A DNA stretch of 64,000 nt from SIG78 sp036677805 (GTDB lineage: Bacteria; Verrucomicrobiota; Lentisphaeria; Victivallales; Victivallaceae), in NCBI GenBank assembly GCA_036677805.1, contig JAVBVS010000011.1:1-64000 (forward strand). The letters run 5' to 3'. Positions 16,607-24,816 of the stretch are shown here, piece by piece. The translations under genes were made by a program, and so were the position numbers. The first letter of the stretch is position 1. Each line of letters begins with the position of its first letter. The notes under the pieces were generated by a model. The model saw only the letters and a list, made by a program, of their open reading frames with translations, searched no databases and was not told where the DNA came from.

Positions 16607-18886
16607 TCAATCGGCAAGGGTCAGCGTCAACGGACATCCCGGCGACGGGGTCACGGTGATTTCCGCTCCGTCCGCAATGCGATCCTCGCCGCCGGCGGCG
16701 ATCTGCCAGCGCCGTTGGCCGGGATTGGCGAAAGTGCACGGACGGCTTTTTTCGGCATGGAGCACGATTTTCACGATCCGGCCCGCCTTCAGCACACCGT
16801 CGACCAGCAATGCGCCCGGCGCGCGCAAACCGGCAAATTCGGCGTCGCCCAGCACCTCGGCTCCCGGAAAGAAACGCAGTACGCCATGCGATTCGCTCAG
16901 CAGCAACTCATGAATCGCCTCCTGCGCCAGAAAGTTGCCCTCCAGCGTGAAAGGACGGTACTTGTAGGCGGAAAAGCCGAAATTGCGATAGTCGCCATTG
17001 CAATGCAAGCCGTTGACGAAGGTGAATCCCCGGATGAAGTCGCCGAGAAAGCGCCGCGCCTTGACCGGCCACCCGGCCCGCGCCGCCATCACCGCCATCT
17101 GGGAAAAGCTGAACCCGACCCATTGGCCGGTGCCGAGCAGATCGAGCTGGCTGAAGCTATTTTCCACCAGTTCGCGCCACGCTTCGTCGTGCTCATAATC
17201 CGGCAGATCAAAGGGATAAAAGGCCATCAGGTGTGAAAAATGGCGATGGGAACAGGGCAGCGCCGTCCCCGGCTGAATGCCCAGCACCGTCTTGTCATAA
17301 AGGTAATAGTGATACTGCGCGGTCATCGACTCCGGCGACCGGCAGTGGCTCAGGCACTCGCGCCAGCGCCGCACCGCGACGGTGTCCCCCACAGCGCCCG
17401 CCATTTCCGCCAGATTGGCGAAGCAGGCGCAAAGGCAGGCGTTGTCGTAAGCGGTCAGTTCCGTAAAATAACTTTCCGGCCAGTCGTCGCCAAGCTCCGG
17501 CGAAACCGACCAGTCGAAACGCCAATACCCGGCATCGTCCCGGCTCAACAGCTCCAGCACCGCCTCGGCCAGCGACCGGCAGTAGGGATAAGCGCGGTCG
17601 CGGAGGAACTGCTCATCAAGGGTATAGCGCCAATGCCGGTAAAAAAGATGGCCGATCCACAACCCGTTGTCCGGGTGATAAGTATAATTGGCGCTCCCGG
17701 GCACCACATTGCCCGCCATGGTCATCGCCCCCGGCACCACCGCGCCGTCGGGATGACGCACGCCGTAAAATTCCCGGGCCCAGCGCCGATGCTCCGGCAG
17801 CAAGGCGAACAGGAACTCCAGCAGTTGCCGCCCGCCCGCCAGATCGTTGGCCGCCAGATAGGCGACATAACAGAATTGTACATTGAGATTGTTGTGATAA
17901 TCGCCGCGCCACGGCGGCAACGCCATCTCGTCGGCGGTCCAGACGCCTTGCAGCGCCATCGGCGGACTCCATTCCCGCGCCAGCGAACCGAAGAAATAAC
18001 GCGCCCGGCGGTAATAAGCGTTCAACTCGGCGTCGCCCAGCCGGACCCGGCTGTTGGACCAGAAGCGGTTCCACCACTCCCGATGCCGCCGCCGCGCCGT
18101 GCCGATCTCCTCATCCAGCATCAACCGGATGCTGTTCGCCACGCTTTTCCGGACCGTGTCGCGGTTGTCGCCGGAAGTGACGGTGGCCGCCAGCACGCCG
18201 GAGTGATCCCCGGTCATGCGGATGCCGAATCCCAGCCCATGGGAGAACGAGCCGTCATGATTGGCCACCGTCACGCCCCGAATCGCGCCGTCTTCGAAAT
18301 GTTCCGCCGGAGGATAACCCAGCAAATCGATCTGCCGGAACTCGTCTTCGCCGGCATGGTTTTCAAAAGCAGCCGCCGCAATCTGCCATTCAGCGGCGTC
18401 GAATCCTTCGAAGCAGACATAGATCGCCTCGCGGTCGGCGGCGGAAACCCAGACCTCAAGCCGCCGGACGCCGTCCGAAATCACCGCATGCGCGGCGGCT
18501 TCATCGAGTTCGAAACGCCCGGACTTCCCCGGCCACGGCACGGTCAGCCGGCCGCCGGGGAGTTTGGTCGGATAGGGCTCGTCGGCATGTTTCTGAAAAA
18601 CCTCGCGCATTTCGTCCGCTGCGCCGGAGCGCGCCATGCGGCAGAGTTCCCGCCAGTGAAAACGCTTGTCCCGCTCCATCCCCGGCCGTCGTTCGTCCCA
18701 CAGATCGGCCCGGTCGAGCGACAGCGTCAGCGTATCGCCATCCTGCCACACCAGCACACCCAGCAAACCGTTACCGAGCGGCAGCGCCTCATCCCAGCGG
18801 CGACGCGGCAACGCCGGATCGCAGGGCGCCGCCTCCCGGGGAAAGTTGAAATCGCCGAGATCGTTGAAAAACTTCTTTTTTGCCAT
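16607..18886 (-). CDS. GH95-like glycoside hydrolase (alpha-L-fucosidase family)
   Basis: The 759-residue protein opens with RRRWDEALPLGNGLLGVLVWQDGDTLTLSLDRADLWDERRP, the hallmark N-terminal motif of GH95 (W-EALPLGNG-LG). A beta-sandwich is followed by an (alpha/alpha)6 barrel (WNRFWSNSRVRLGDAELNAYYRRARYF, WRGDYHNNLNVQFCYVAYLAAN, GLWIGHLFYRHWRYTLDEQFL) and a C-terminal beta domain. GH95 members release alpha-1,2-fucose or, in some cases, L-galactose. There is no obvious signal peptide. GGGAGG precedes the ATG. It is 23 bases downstream of an amidohydrolase gene and probably shares its transcript. Confidence 0.82.
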   Translation of the reverse strand: MAKKKFFNDLGDFNFPREAAPCDPALPRRRWDEALPLGNGLLGVLVWQDGDTLTLSLDRADLWDERRPGMERDKRFHWRELCRMARSGAADEMREVFQKHADEPYPTKLPGGRLTVPWPGKSGRFELDEAAAHAVISDGVRRLEVWVSAADREAIYVCFEGFDAAEWQIAAAAFENHAGEDEFRQIDLLGYPPAEHFEDGAIRGVTVANHDGSFSHGLGFGIRMTGDHSGVLAATVTSGDNRDTVRKSVANSIRLMLDEEIGTARRRHREWWNRFWSNSRVRLGDAELNAYYRRARYFFGSLAREWSPPMALQGVWTADEMALPPWRGDYHNNLNVQFCYVAYLAANDLAGGRQLLEFLFALLPEHRRWAREFYGVRHPDGAVVPGAMTMAGNVVPGSANYTYHPDNGLWIGHLFYRHWRYTLDEQFLRDRAYPYCRSLAEAVLELLSRDDAGYWRFDWSVSPELGDDWPESYFTELTAYDNACLCACFANLAEMAGAVGDTVAVRRWRECLSHCRSPESMTAQYHYYLYDKTVLGIQPGTALPCSHRHFSHLMAFYPFDLPDYEHDEAWRELVENSFSQLDLLGTGQWVGFSFSQMAVMAARAGWPVKARRFLGDFIRGFTFVNGLHCNGDYRNFGFSAYKYRPFTLEGNFLAQEAIHELLLSESHGVLRFFPGAEVLGDAEFAGLRAPGALLVDGVLKAGRIVKIVLHAEKSRPCTFANPGQRRWQIAAGGEDRIADGAEITVTPSPGCPLTLTLAD

Positions 18887-18909
18887 GCCCGCCTCCCGTT
18901 CCGATCGTG

Positions 18910-19782
18910 TCAGAGCTTGAGCAGGCGTTTGATGTTGCCGCGCGCGATTTTTTCAAAAGCCGACGCGGACAAGGCGCCTTCGTCGCGCAATTTGATCAGG
19001 AATCCGGCCAGCGGCAGGTGCTGCGCGGCATAGCAGATATCGGTGCCGAAACAGAGCCGATCCTGAAATTCATTCAGGAATTTGACCGCATAAGCCGGAT
19101 CGCGCATCAGAGCATTGGCGCCCGATCCGGCGGAAAGGTCGCCCCACAGATTGGTGTAACGCCGGAAGAGCTTCGGCACCGCGCCCTCGGCCTTGACCGG
19201 ATAATTGGGATAACCGCCGCGGTCGGCCACCGTTTCCAGCACGCCGATTTCACTCCAGAAAGCGGGACCGTGGCCGAAGAGAATCAGCTTCGGAAAGCGT
19301 CTGAGCGTCATTTCGAGCTGAGGCAAACCGGGATCGTCGACCAAGCCGTAATGCCGCCCGACCCGGGTGGTGTCGTCGAAAATCACCGGGAGGCCCGCGG
19401 CTTCGAACTGGCGGAAGATATTCTCGACCCGGGGATCGAGGAAATTCATATTGGGCATGAATTCACCCACGCCGAGGCAGCCGTGCGCCTTGTACCATTC
19501 GATCCAGACTGAAAAATCGGTGAATTCCGAATTTTGAATCCCGCGCGGGTCGATGTTGCAGAACGGAATGAAGCGGTCGGGATGGAGGCGGCAGATTTCG
19601 AGAATCTCCTGATTGGACTGCGGCACATAGGTTTCCGGTCCGATCAGGGGCAGCAGGATGCCTTTTTCGATCCCGAGTTCGTCGTAACGTTTGAGCACCT
19701 CTTCCGGAGTGCAGAACTGGGTGACGCCGTCCTGGGGCGGGCACGGATACAAATAAGCATGAGCATGGATATCAATGAACAT
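18910..19782 (-). CDS. Amidohydrolase-family metal-dependent hydrolase (TIM barrel)
   Basis: The 290-residue protein starts MFIDIHAHAYLYP, with the HxH metal ligands of the amidohydrolase_2 family, and contains HGPAF and GTDICYA, matching the later His and the catalytic Asp. Such proteins act as lactonases, decarboxylases or hydratases on sugar acids and related compounds; the exact reaction cannot be given. GGGAGG lies ahead of the ATG. Its neighbour is the GH95-like enzyme, so hydrolysis of a fuconolactone or similar lactone is a reasonable guess, not shown. Confidence 0.82.
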   Translation of the reverse strand: MFIDIHAHAYLYPCPPQDGVTQFCTPEEVLKRYDELGIEKGILLPLIGPETYVPQSNQEILEICRLHPDRFIPFCNIDPRGIQNSEFTDFSVWIEWYKAHGCLGVGEFMPNMNFLDPRVENIFRQFEAAGLPVIFDDTTRVGRHYGLVDDPGLPQLEMTLRRFPKLILFGHGPAFWSEIGVLETVADRGGYPNYPVKAEGAVPKLFRRYTNLWGDLSAGSGANALMRDPAYAVKFLNEFQDRLCFGTDICYAAQHLPLAGFLIKLRDEGALSASAFEKIARGNIKRLLKL

Positions 19783-19817
19783 GGCAATTCCTCCCGTTGC
19801 GTTGTGAATTTCGTTTC

Positions 19818-19846
19818 AATATATCACACGCGCCGGGAAATGCCAG
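19818..19846 (-). promoter_or_regulatory. Extended -10 promoter of the amidohydrolase/GH95 operon
   Basis: Minus-strand CTGGCA (19846-19841), 17-base spacer, TATATT (19823-19818) preceded by TGA, i.e. an extended TGn -10 box. Transcription would begin near 19811. Confidence 0.55.
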
Positions 19847-19872
19847 TGAAAAACCCGTGTCAGCAGAACTTT

Positions 19873-19888
19873 TCCGCAAATTTGCGGA
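19873..19888. promoter_or_regulatory. 16-bp perfect palindrome, possible activator site
   Basis: TCCGCAAATTTGCGGA is fully palindromic and sits about 69 bases upstream of the predicted transcription start of the amidohydrolase operon, in the gap after the FAD oxidoreductase gene. No T-run follows, so a terminator is unlikely. Confidence 0.45.
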
Positions 19889-19918
19889 CCGTGCCGGAAT
19901 GCCGTTTGCCGCTGCCGT

Positions 19919-21670
19919 TCAAAGACCGTCCGGCGCTTTGATTTCAAAGGCGAAAATCCGGTTGGTTCCGACTGTGCCGCGCAGTGCGTCAATCACCAGC
20001 CGAACCCGGACGGCGGTGAATTTCCGCTTCAGCCGAAACAGTCTTTGATGGTGATCGGCGACGCGGCAAAGTTCATGAACAGTTCCGTCCGGGGCTTCGT
20101 ATGCGAGATGAAACGCCCTGACCAGGGTTTCCGGCACCGTCAACGGTTTCCCGTCCAGCGGATAGCTCGAATACATGTTCAGATGCGAAGAATCGCGGTC
20201 GCGCCCGAGATCGCTGTCGAAGACGATCCGGACTTCGCCGACCGCGGCCGGTTCCGGCCAGGTGAATTCCGCCCAGTCGCCCGCAGCCAATTCCAGCGCG
20301 TTGACTTCCCCCTGCCACTCGCGGTCGATGCCGTTGAGCAATACCGCCGGATTGCCGCATGAACTCGCCAGCGCCGCCCGCAAACTCAATTCCGCCGCCG
20401 GGCGCTTCTTGCCCGGCAGGAAACAGTCGTCATCCATCAGCAGCATCTGGACTTCGCGGTATTTGCCGGTCTCGAACACTCCGCGCGGGGTCAGGCCGTG
20501 GCGCCGCGCCACCGCCGCCGCGGTTCCGACGGCCTGTCCGAGCAGAGCGCAGGTGGCCATCACCCGGGTCGCCGACAGCGCCGCATGAGTCACGCTGATA
20601 TTGCGCCCGGCGAAATAGAGGTTTTCGACATTGCGCGAATAAAGGCAGCGATAGGGAATCGCGAAAGGCGACGGACAGGGATGGTGGATGTTGGGCGGTC
20701 CCGGATGACGGAAGCCGGCCGGGTGATGGTCGTCGAGGGTCCAGCCGCCATAGGCCGCGATATCCTCGAACTCCCGCTGGCTGCGCACGTCATTCTGAGT
20801 CAGCAGATGGTCGCCCAGACAGCGGCGGCTTTCCCGTTTGCCGGGCAGAAAACCGACCCAGTCCAGCGTCCAGTTGCGCGCGCCGTGATCGCCGCCATTT
20901 TTGATGTGATCCCACAATCCGAACGCCACCTTCAGCAACTCGTCCCGGACGCTTTCGGTATCCCGGATCGAATCGCGGTCGCCGCCGAGTTCGAGCCACC
21001 AGAAATTGCCGCGCGGATGAAAATCATGCGGCCGATGAGCAAGCTCCTGCTCGCTGAAACGATACGCCCACTCCGGCGGAGTGAATTCGACCGCTTCCGG
21101 CATCTCCCGCGCCTGAATGAGGCAGCTCATGCCCATGGTTTGGCGGTCCGCGACTTCCGGCTCGATCGATTCGCCGAATTCGGCCCGGGCCTCGCGCCCC
21201 ACCCGGAATTCGGCCCCGGTCAACAGCGCCAGCACACTGTCTCCGGAACAGTCGGCGAACCAGTCGGCCTCAACCTCGTGCCAAAGCTGCGTGGTCGTCT
21301 GATAACCCGCCACCCGGAGAATCCGGCTGCCGTCCATATCGGCGCGCAGACAGGCCGTATTCAAAAGCAGTTCCAGATTGTCCTGAAACCGGGCCATCCC
21401 GTAAAGTACGCTGTCCCAGATCGAATAATTGGCGCCCGGATTGCGCCGGCAGTTCTCCAGCCGCAGTTCCTCGACCAGACCGCTTTCCAGACAGCCGTGA
21501 GCGCCGCTGACCCACATCCGGATTTCGCTGGAGGCGTTGCCGCCCAGCACCGGCCGGTCATGCATCAGCAGGGTCTTGACCCCATGCCGCGCCGCTGCCA
21601 CCGCGGCGCACAAACCGGCCAGCCCGCCGCCGACCACGCAGAATTCTACCCGATGCTTCACCGTATCCAT
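19919..21670 (-). CDS. FAD-dependent oxidoreductase with C-terminal galactose-binding-like domain
   Basis: The 583-residue protein begins with a Rossmann FAD site (EFCVVGGGLAGLCAAVAAARHG) followed by the family's LGGNASSEIRMWVSGAHG, typical of the FAD_oxidored group (PF12831). Residues about 430-583 read as a beta-sandwich with WAEFTWPEPAAVGEVRIVFDSDLGRD, like discoidin/F5-8C modules. No signal peptide. The family occurs in glycan-degradation loci of Planctomycetes and Lentisphaerota, but substrates are largely unknown. AAGGGA precedes the ATG; it follows the IclR gene by 11 bases, so they form an operon. Confidence 0.82.
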   Translation of the reverse strand: MDTVKHRVEFCVVGGGLAGLCAAVAAARHGVKTLLMHDRPVLGGNASSEIRMWVSGAHGCLESGLVEELRLENCRRNPGANYSIWDSVLYGMARFQDNLELLLNTACLRADMDGSRILRVAGYQTTTQLWHEVEADWFADCSGDSVLALLTGAEFRVGREARAEFGESIEPEVADRQTMGMSCLIQAREMPEAVEFTPPEWAYRFSEQELAHRPHDFHPRGNFWWLELGGDRDSIRDTESVRDELLKVAFGLWDHIKNGGDHGARNWTLDWVGFLPGKRESRRCLGDHLLTQNDVRSQREFEDIAAYGGWTLDDHHPAGFRHPGPPNIHHPCPSPFAIPYRCLYSRNVENLYFAGRNISVTHAALSATRVMATCALLGQAVGTAAAVARRHGLTPRGVFETGKYREVQMLLMDDDCFLPGKKRPAAELSLRAALASSCGNPAVLLNGIDREWQGEVNALELAAGDWAEFTWPEPAAVGEVRIVFDSDLGRDRDSSHLNMYSSYPLDGKPLTVPETLVRAFHLAYEAPDGTVHELCRVADHHQRLFRLKRKFTAVRVRLVIDALRGTVGTNRIFAFEIKAPDGL

Positions 21671-21681
21671 AGCGATATCCC

Positions 21682-22392
21682 TTATTGAAATGGAGTTTCA
21701 TTTGCGATTGCGCGGACGTAATTTTGCAGCGTGGCGACATATTGCAGCGCCGTTTCCCGATCCGGCAGGTTGGATACCGCCAGCGCCGCATAAGCCGGAA
21801 CGCCGATCGCCACCGCCAGACTGTAGTGGTCGCAATAACGCAGCAGCGCATAGCCGTTCGCCCGGGTTTCCGCCACCGCCTCTTTCACCGGGTCCGGGAC
21901 TCCATCGGGATAAAGCGCCGCCAGTTCGCCATCGCTCAACTCGGCCAGCAGCGCCACGCCGACGCTCGAGGTGCCCGCGTCATGCAGCGGGCGGGATTGG
22001 AAGCCGCTGCTGAAACCGTATTCCTGCCCCGGCCGTTTATGATAGAGATAACAGGCCTGATCGTGCCACAATACGCCCAGCGCGACCACCAGCCGGTCGT
22101 CGGCCAGTTTTTCGAGATATCCGACCGCCCGGCCCAGCAGACCGGAGGCGGTCATGCTCTGCGCGGCCAGCACATGCATCGCCGGTCCCACGGCGTAACG
22201 GCGCGACCGGGTGCGGTAGGTATAACCCAGATGGGCGAAGGTTTTGAGGATGCGGCTGACCCGCACCGGATTCAGTTTGAGGCGGGCGGCAAGCTGGCTC
22301 CCGGAAACCGGTTCCGGACTCACCGCCAGCGCCTGAAGCACCGCCAGTCCGTCGATGATGCCGTTGACTTTCTGGGCCGGCAATTGATTCAT
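21682..22392 (-). CDS. IclR-family transcriptional regulator
   Basis: The 236-residue protein has the IclR winged helix at the start (GLAVLQALAVSPEPVSGSQLAARLKLNPVRVSRILKTFAHLGYTYR) and an effector domain with GTSSVGVALLAEL and ETRANGYAL, both conserved in the family. It would sense a small carbon compound. It is the first gene of the operon with the FAD oxidoreductase and is therefore probably autoregulated. AAGGGA lies 4 bases before the ATG. Confidence 0.92.
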   Translation of the reverse strand: MNQLPAQKVNGIIDGLAVLQALAVSPEPVSGSQLAARLKLNPVRVSRILKTFAHLGYTYRTRSRRYAVGPAMHVLAAQSMTASGLLGRAVGYLEKLADDRLVVALGVLWHDQACYLYHKRPGQEYGFSSGFQSRPLHDAGTSSVGVALLAELSDGELAALYPDGVPDPVKEAVAETRANGYALLRYCDHYSLAVAIGVPAYAALAVSNLPDRETALQYVATLQNYVRAIANETPFQ

Positions 22393-22433
22393 GATGTCCC
22401 TTGAAATACTACCATACCAATTTACATATTACT

Positions 22434-22462
22434 ATTATAGCAAATAATCACCTGTTTGTCAA
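22434..22462 (-). promoter_or_regulatory. Perfect consensus sigma70 promoter of the IclR operon
   Basis: Minus-strand TTGACA (22462-22457), 17-base spacer, TATAAT (22439-22434): both hexamers match the consensus exactly. The predicted leader is about 35 bases and AT-rich, leaving room for an IclR operator. Confidence 0.88.
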
Positions 22463-22548
22463 GTCAAAAAACAGCCGAAGCGGCAATAGAAAGCGATTTT
22501 TCCGGAATTTAAAGCACGTTTCCGTCGGAATCCGGAGAGCAAAATACG

Positions 22549-22583
22549 AAAAAGGCGGACTGCTGAATGATCCGCAATCCGCC
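22549..22583 (-). terminator. Rho-independent terminator of the MFS transporter gene
   Basis: A 10-bp stem (22554-22563 with 22574-22583, one G-U pair) and 10-base loop is followed on the minus strand by TTTTT. It begins 17 bases after the stop codon. Confidence 0.82.
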
Positions 22584-22599
22584 CGGACGGAACCGGAAC

Positions 22600-23913
22600 T
22601 CAGTGGATGGAATAGACGTATTCGCCCTTGGGGAAAATCGCCGGCACCACCACCAGCAGCGACGCCGCAAAGACGATGCAGACCGCGTAAACCAGAAACA
22701 GCGTCTGATAATGCGAAAAGGCGATTCCATTGAGGCTCCAGTTCGCCGCCAGCGCGCCCGACCCCAGAATCAGCGAAGTCATCAGCCGCGACAGCCCCTG
22801 ACCGCCATAATAGAAGGAGTTGCAGAAGGCCATCGCCATCACCTTGTTGCCCGGCGTCGCCAGCGCCATCATTTCGCTCGACGACGAGATATTGGCGCAG
22901 GCGAAGGTGAAACTGTAGACGAAAAGGATCCCCGCAATCAGGTAGTAGAGCAGATCGCCCGGAATCAGGTCGCGACCCATGAAGAAGAGGGTCAGATTGA
23001 CCAGCGCATAACTCACATGAACCCCGAGAAACGTCCGCCGGATGCCGTAACGCTGAATGATCCGTCCGGCAAAGAACGATCCGATCAGCATCCCGGTCAA
23101 CACAATCGACGAAATCAGCACGATCACGTTGTCCGGCGCGTTCAACGCCCGTTTCATGTACAGCGTGGTCAAGGGAATGGTGCCGTAAGCCGCCAGATTG
23201 AGGATGAACAAATAGACCGAATAGCCGGTCAGCGGCTTGTTGGCCAGCACCATATCCAGACCTTCACGGAACCCCGCCGATTCCTTGCGTTCCGTCCGGA
23301 ACCGGGGAATCCGGCCGATGAAATAGAGTTTTACGGCGAATACCGCCATGCTGAACAGCATCACCAGCTGAAGCCGGCCGATCGGCGGCTCCTTGCCGAT
23401 CACCGCGCTGATCGCCAGCAGCAGCAGCGCCGACGCCAGCTGCCAGGAAAAGCGCATTTTGCCGAGATAAAAGCTGCGCCGTTCCTGAGTCACAAAGGTG
23501 TCGAGCATCGGAAACCAGGCCGCAATGTAAAGCGTATGGGCCACGGCGAACAAAGTCAGAGCCCCCAGCAGGATGGTCACCGCGTAATTGCCGCAGAAGG
23601 GCGCCGTCACGATGGTGCCGAACATCAGCAGGGCGAACATCGTCGTGTTCAGAATGGTCTGCTGATAGGATCGGCCCGACATCACCCGGCGCGCCGCCGG
23701 AATGGAGCAGAGTCCGACCGCCAGCGGCAGCAAGGCCGTGGTGACCATGGTGAACGATTCACTGGCGCCAAGCATGTTGGCATAAAGGATGATCACCGCC
23801 GCGTCGGTAAACGGCACATCCCCCATGCTGGTGCAGCAGCTCGACAAAATGGAATTCCGCTCCGCCCGCCGTGCTTCCGACGACGACCACTCAATCTCGT
23901 TACGATAATTCAT
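22600..23913 (-). CDS. MFS transporter
   Basis: The 437-residue protein has about 12 hydrophobic segments spaced as in the major facilitator superfamily (FTDAAVIILYANMLGASESF, VTILLGALTLFAVAHTLYIAAWF, LFSMAVFAVKLYFIG, VIVLISSIVLTGMLIGSFFAG, YLIAGILFVYSFTFACANIS). A cytoplasmic loop between helices 6 and 7 is rich in charge (IGRIPRFRTERKESAGFREGL). Substrate unknown; given the locus, a sugar or sugar acid is likely. The ATG at 23913 is the first Met in front of the helices; its ribosome site is weak. It has its own promoter and a terminator, and lies downstream of the DUF4838 operon. Confidence 0.85.
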   Translation of the reverse strand: MNYRNEIEWSSSEARRAERNSILSSCCTSMGDVPFTDAAVIILYANMLGASESFTMVTTALLPLAVGLCSIPAARRVMSGRSYQQTILNTTMFALLMFGTIVTAPFCGNYAVTILLGALTLFAVAHTLYIAAWFPMLDTFVTQERRSFYLGKMRFSWQLASALLLLAISAVIGKEPPIGRLQLVMLFSMAVFAVKLYFIGRIPRFRTERKESAGFREGLDMVLANKPLTGYSVYLFILNLAAYGTIPLTTLYMKRALNAPDNVIVLISSIVLTGMLIGSFFAGRIIQRYGIRRTFLGVHVSYALVNLTLFFMGRDLIPGDLLYYLIAGILFVYSFTFACANISSSSEMMALATPGNKVMAMAFCNSFYYGGQGLSRLMTSLILGSGALAANWSLNGIAFSHYQTLFLVYAVCIVFAASLLVVVPAIFPKGEYVYSIH

Positions 23914-23947
23914 AAGCTGATTACTGGCTCCCGGTTGACGGGAATCT

Positions 23948-23976
23948 AATATATCCCCGCCCCGCCGGAATTGCAA
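23948..23976 (-). promoter_or_regulatory. Promoter of the MFS transporter gene
   Basis: Minus-strand TTGCAA (23976-23971), 17-base spacer, TATATT (23953-23948). The predicted start near 23941 gives a leader of about 28 bases. Confidence 0.75.
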
Positions 23977-23997
23977 TCGCCATCCGGAAAAAACGCT

Positions 23998-24816
23998 TCA
24001 AAGCGTATTCCACGGCGCCTCCGCATCAAACCCGAACCGGTTCTGCAAATGCCGTTTCAATGCGGCGAAAGAACAGCGCCCGTATCGGGGATAACAGGGC
24101 ATTTCCCCGGTATGGCGGAAGCTGGCGGCGTATTTTTCATGAAACAGGCCTCCGGCGGTGACGAACTGGCCCCAGAAGCCGTAATGCCAGCGCACGTCTC
24201 TATTTTCCGGTCCGAGATTTTCCCGGTATTCCGCCGGAAAATAGTCGAGCCACTTCGGCAGGGCATTGAGCCAGCTGTCACAGTGCAGGCCGGTGCAACC
24301 GTATTTCATTTCCCCCTGCCGCATCAATTCAGCCAGACAAACGCACAGATAGCCCGGTTTGTCGAACATCGATTCCGGCTGCAGGGCATTGGCGATGTGA
24401 AGATTCAATTCCGCTCGGCAGCAGCCCGGCTCCTGCGGGTCGTACCGCAACGACCCGCACTGAAAACCGTTCAGCCGCGACACGTCGATCCAGTCCCGCG
24501 GCGCCCGGCGGTCAACCGCCGGGCGCAACACGGCAAAACCTTCGGCTTCGAATCGCTCCGCATCCTCGGGCTCACGCCGCCAGAGCGCCAGCAGCCGGTC
24601 CTCCAGCTCCCGCCACGGCCCCTCGAAATCGAGCGCGGCATCGGGCGGCACGAGTCCGAGCCGGTTGCAGTCGGTCTTGCGGTAGATATCGACCCGGTAG
24701 CGCAACGCGGTCCGGAAGTCGTCGTGCGGATTGGCCCGCAGATATCGCGCCAGATACCACAGTTTGAGCCGGACAATGCCATGGAGATAATCCCGGTGTT
24801 GCGCCAGCGTCTTCAC
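23998..24816 (-). CDS. Hypothetical protein in the DUF4838 operon
   Basis: I do not recognise this 272-residue protein. It has no signal peptide and is rich in Trp, Arg, Cys and Tyr (LKLWYLARYLRANPHDDFRTALRYRVDIYRK, GCCRAELNLHIAN, LHCDSWLNALPKWLDYFP, RWHYGFWGQFVTAGGLFHEKYAASFRHTGEMP). The start is a GTG at 24816 whose last bases form the stop codon of the DUF4838 gene (GTGA overlap), with GGAG 10 bases before it; a start at 24879 would overlap that gene by over 60 bases. Tight coupling indicates a shared function. Confidence 0.65.
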   Translation of the reverse strand: MKTLAQHRDYLHGIVRLKLWYLARYLRANPHDDFRTALRYRVDIYRKTDCNRLGLVPPDAALDFEGPWRELEDRLLALWRREPEDAERFEAEGFAVLRPAVDRRAPRDWIDVSRLNGFQCGSLRYDPQEPGCCRAELNLHIANALQPESMFDKPGYLCVCLAELMRQGEMKYGCTGLHCDSWLNALPKWLDYFPAEYRENLGPENRDVRWHYGFWGQFVTAGGLFHEKYAASFRHTGEMPCYPRYGRCSFAALKRHLQNRFGFDAEAPWNTL

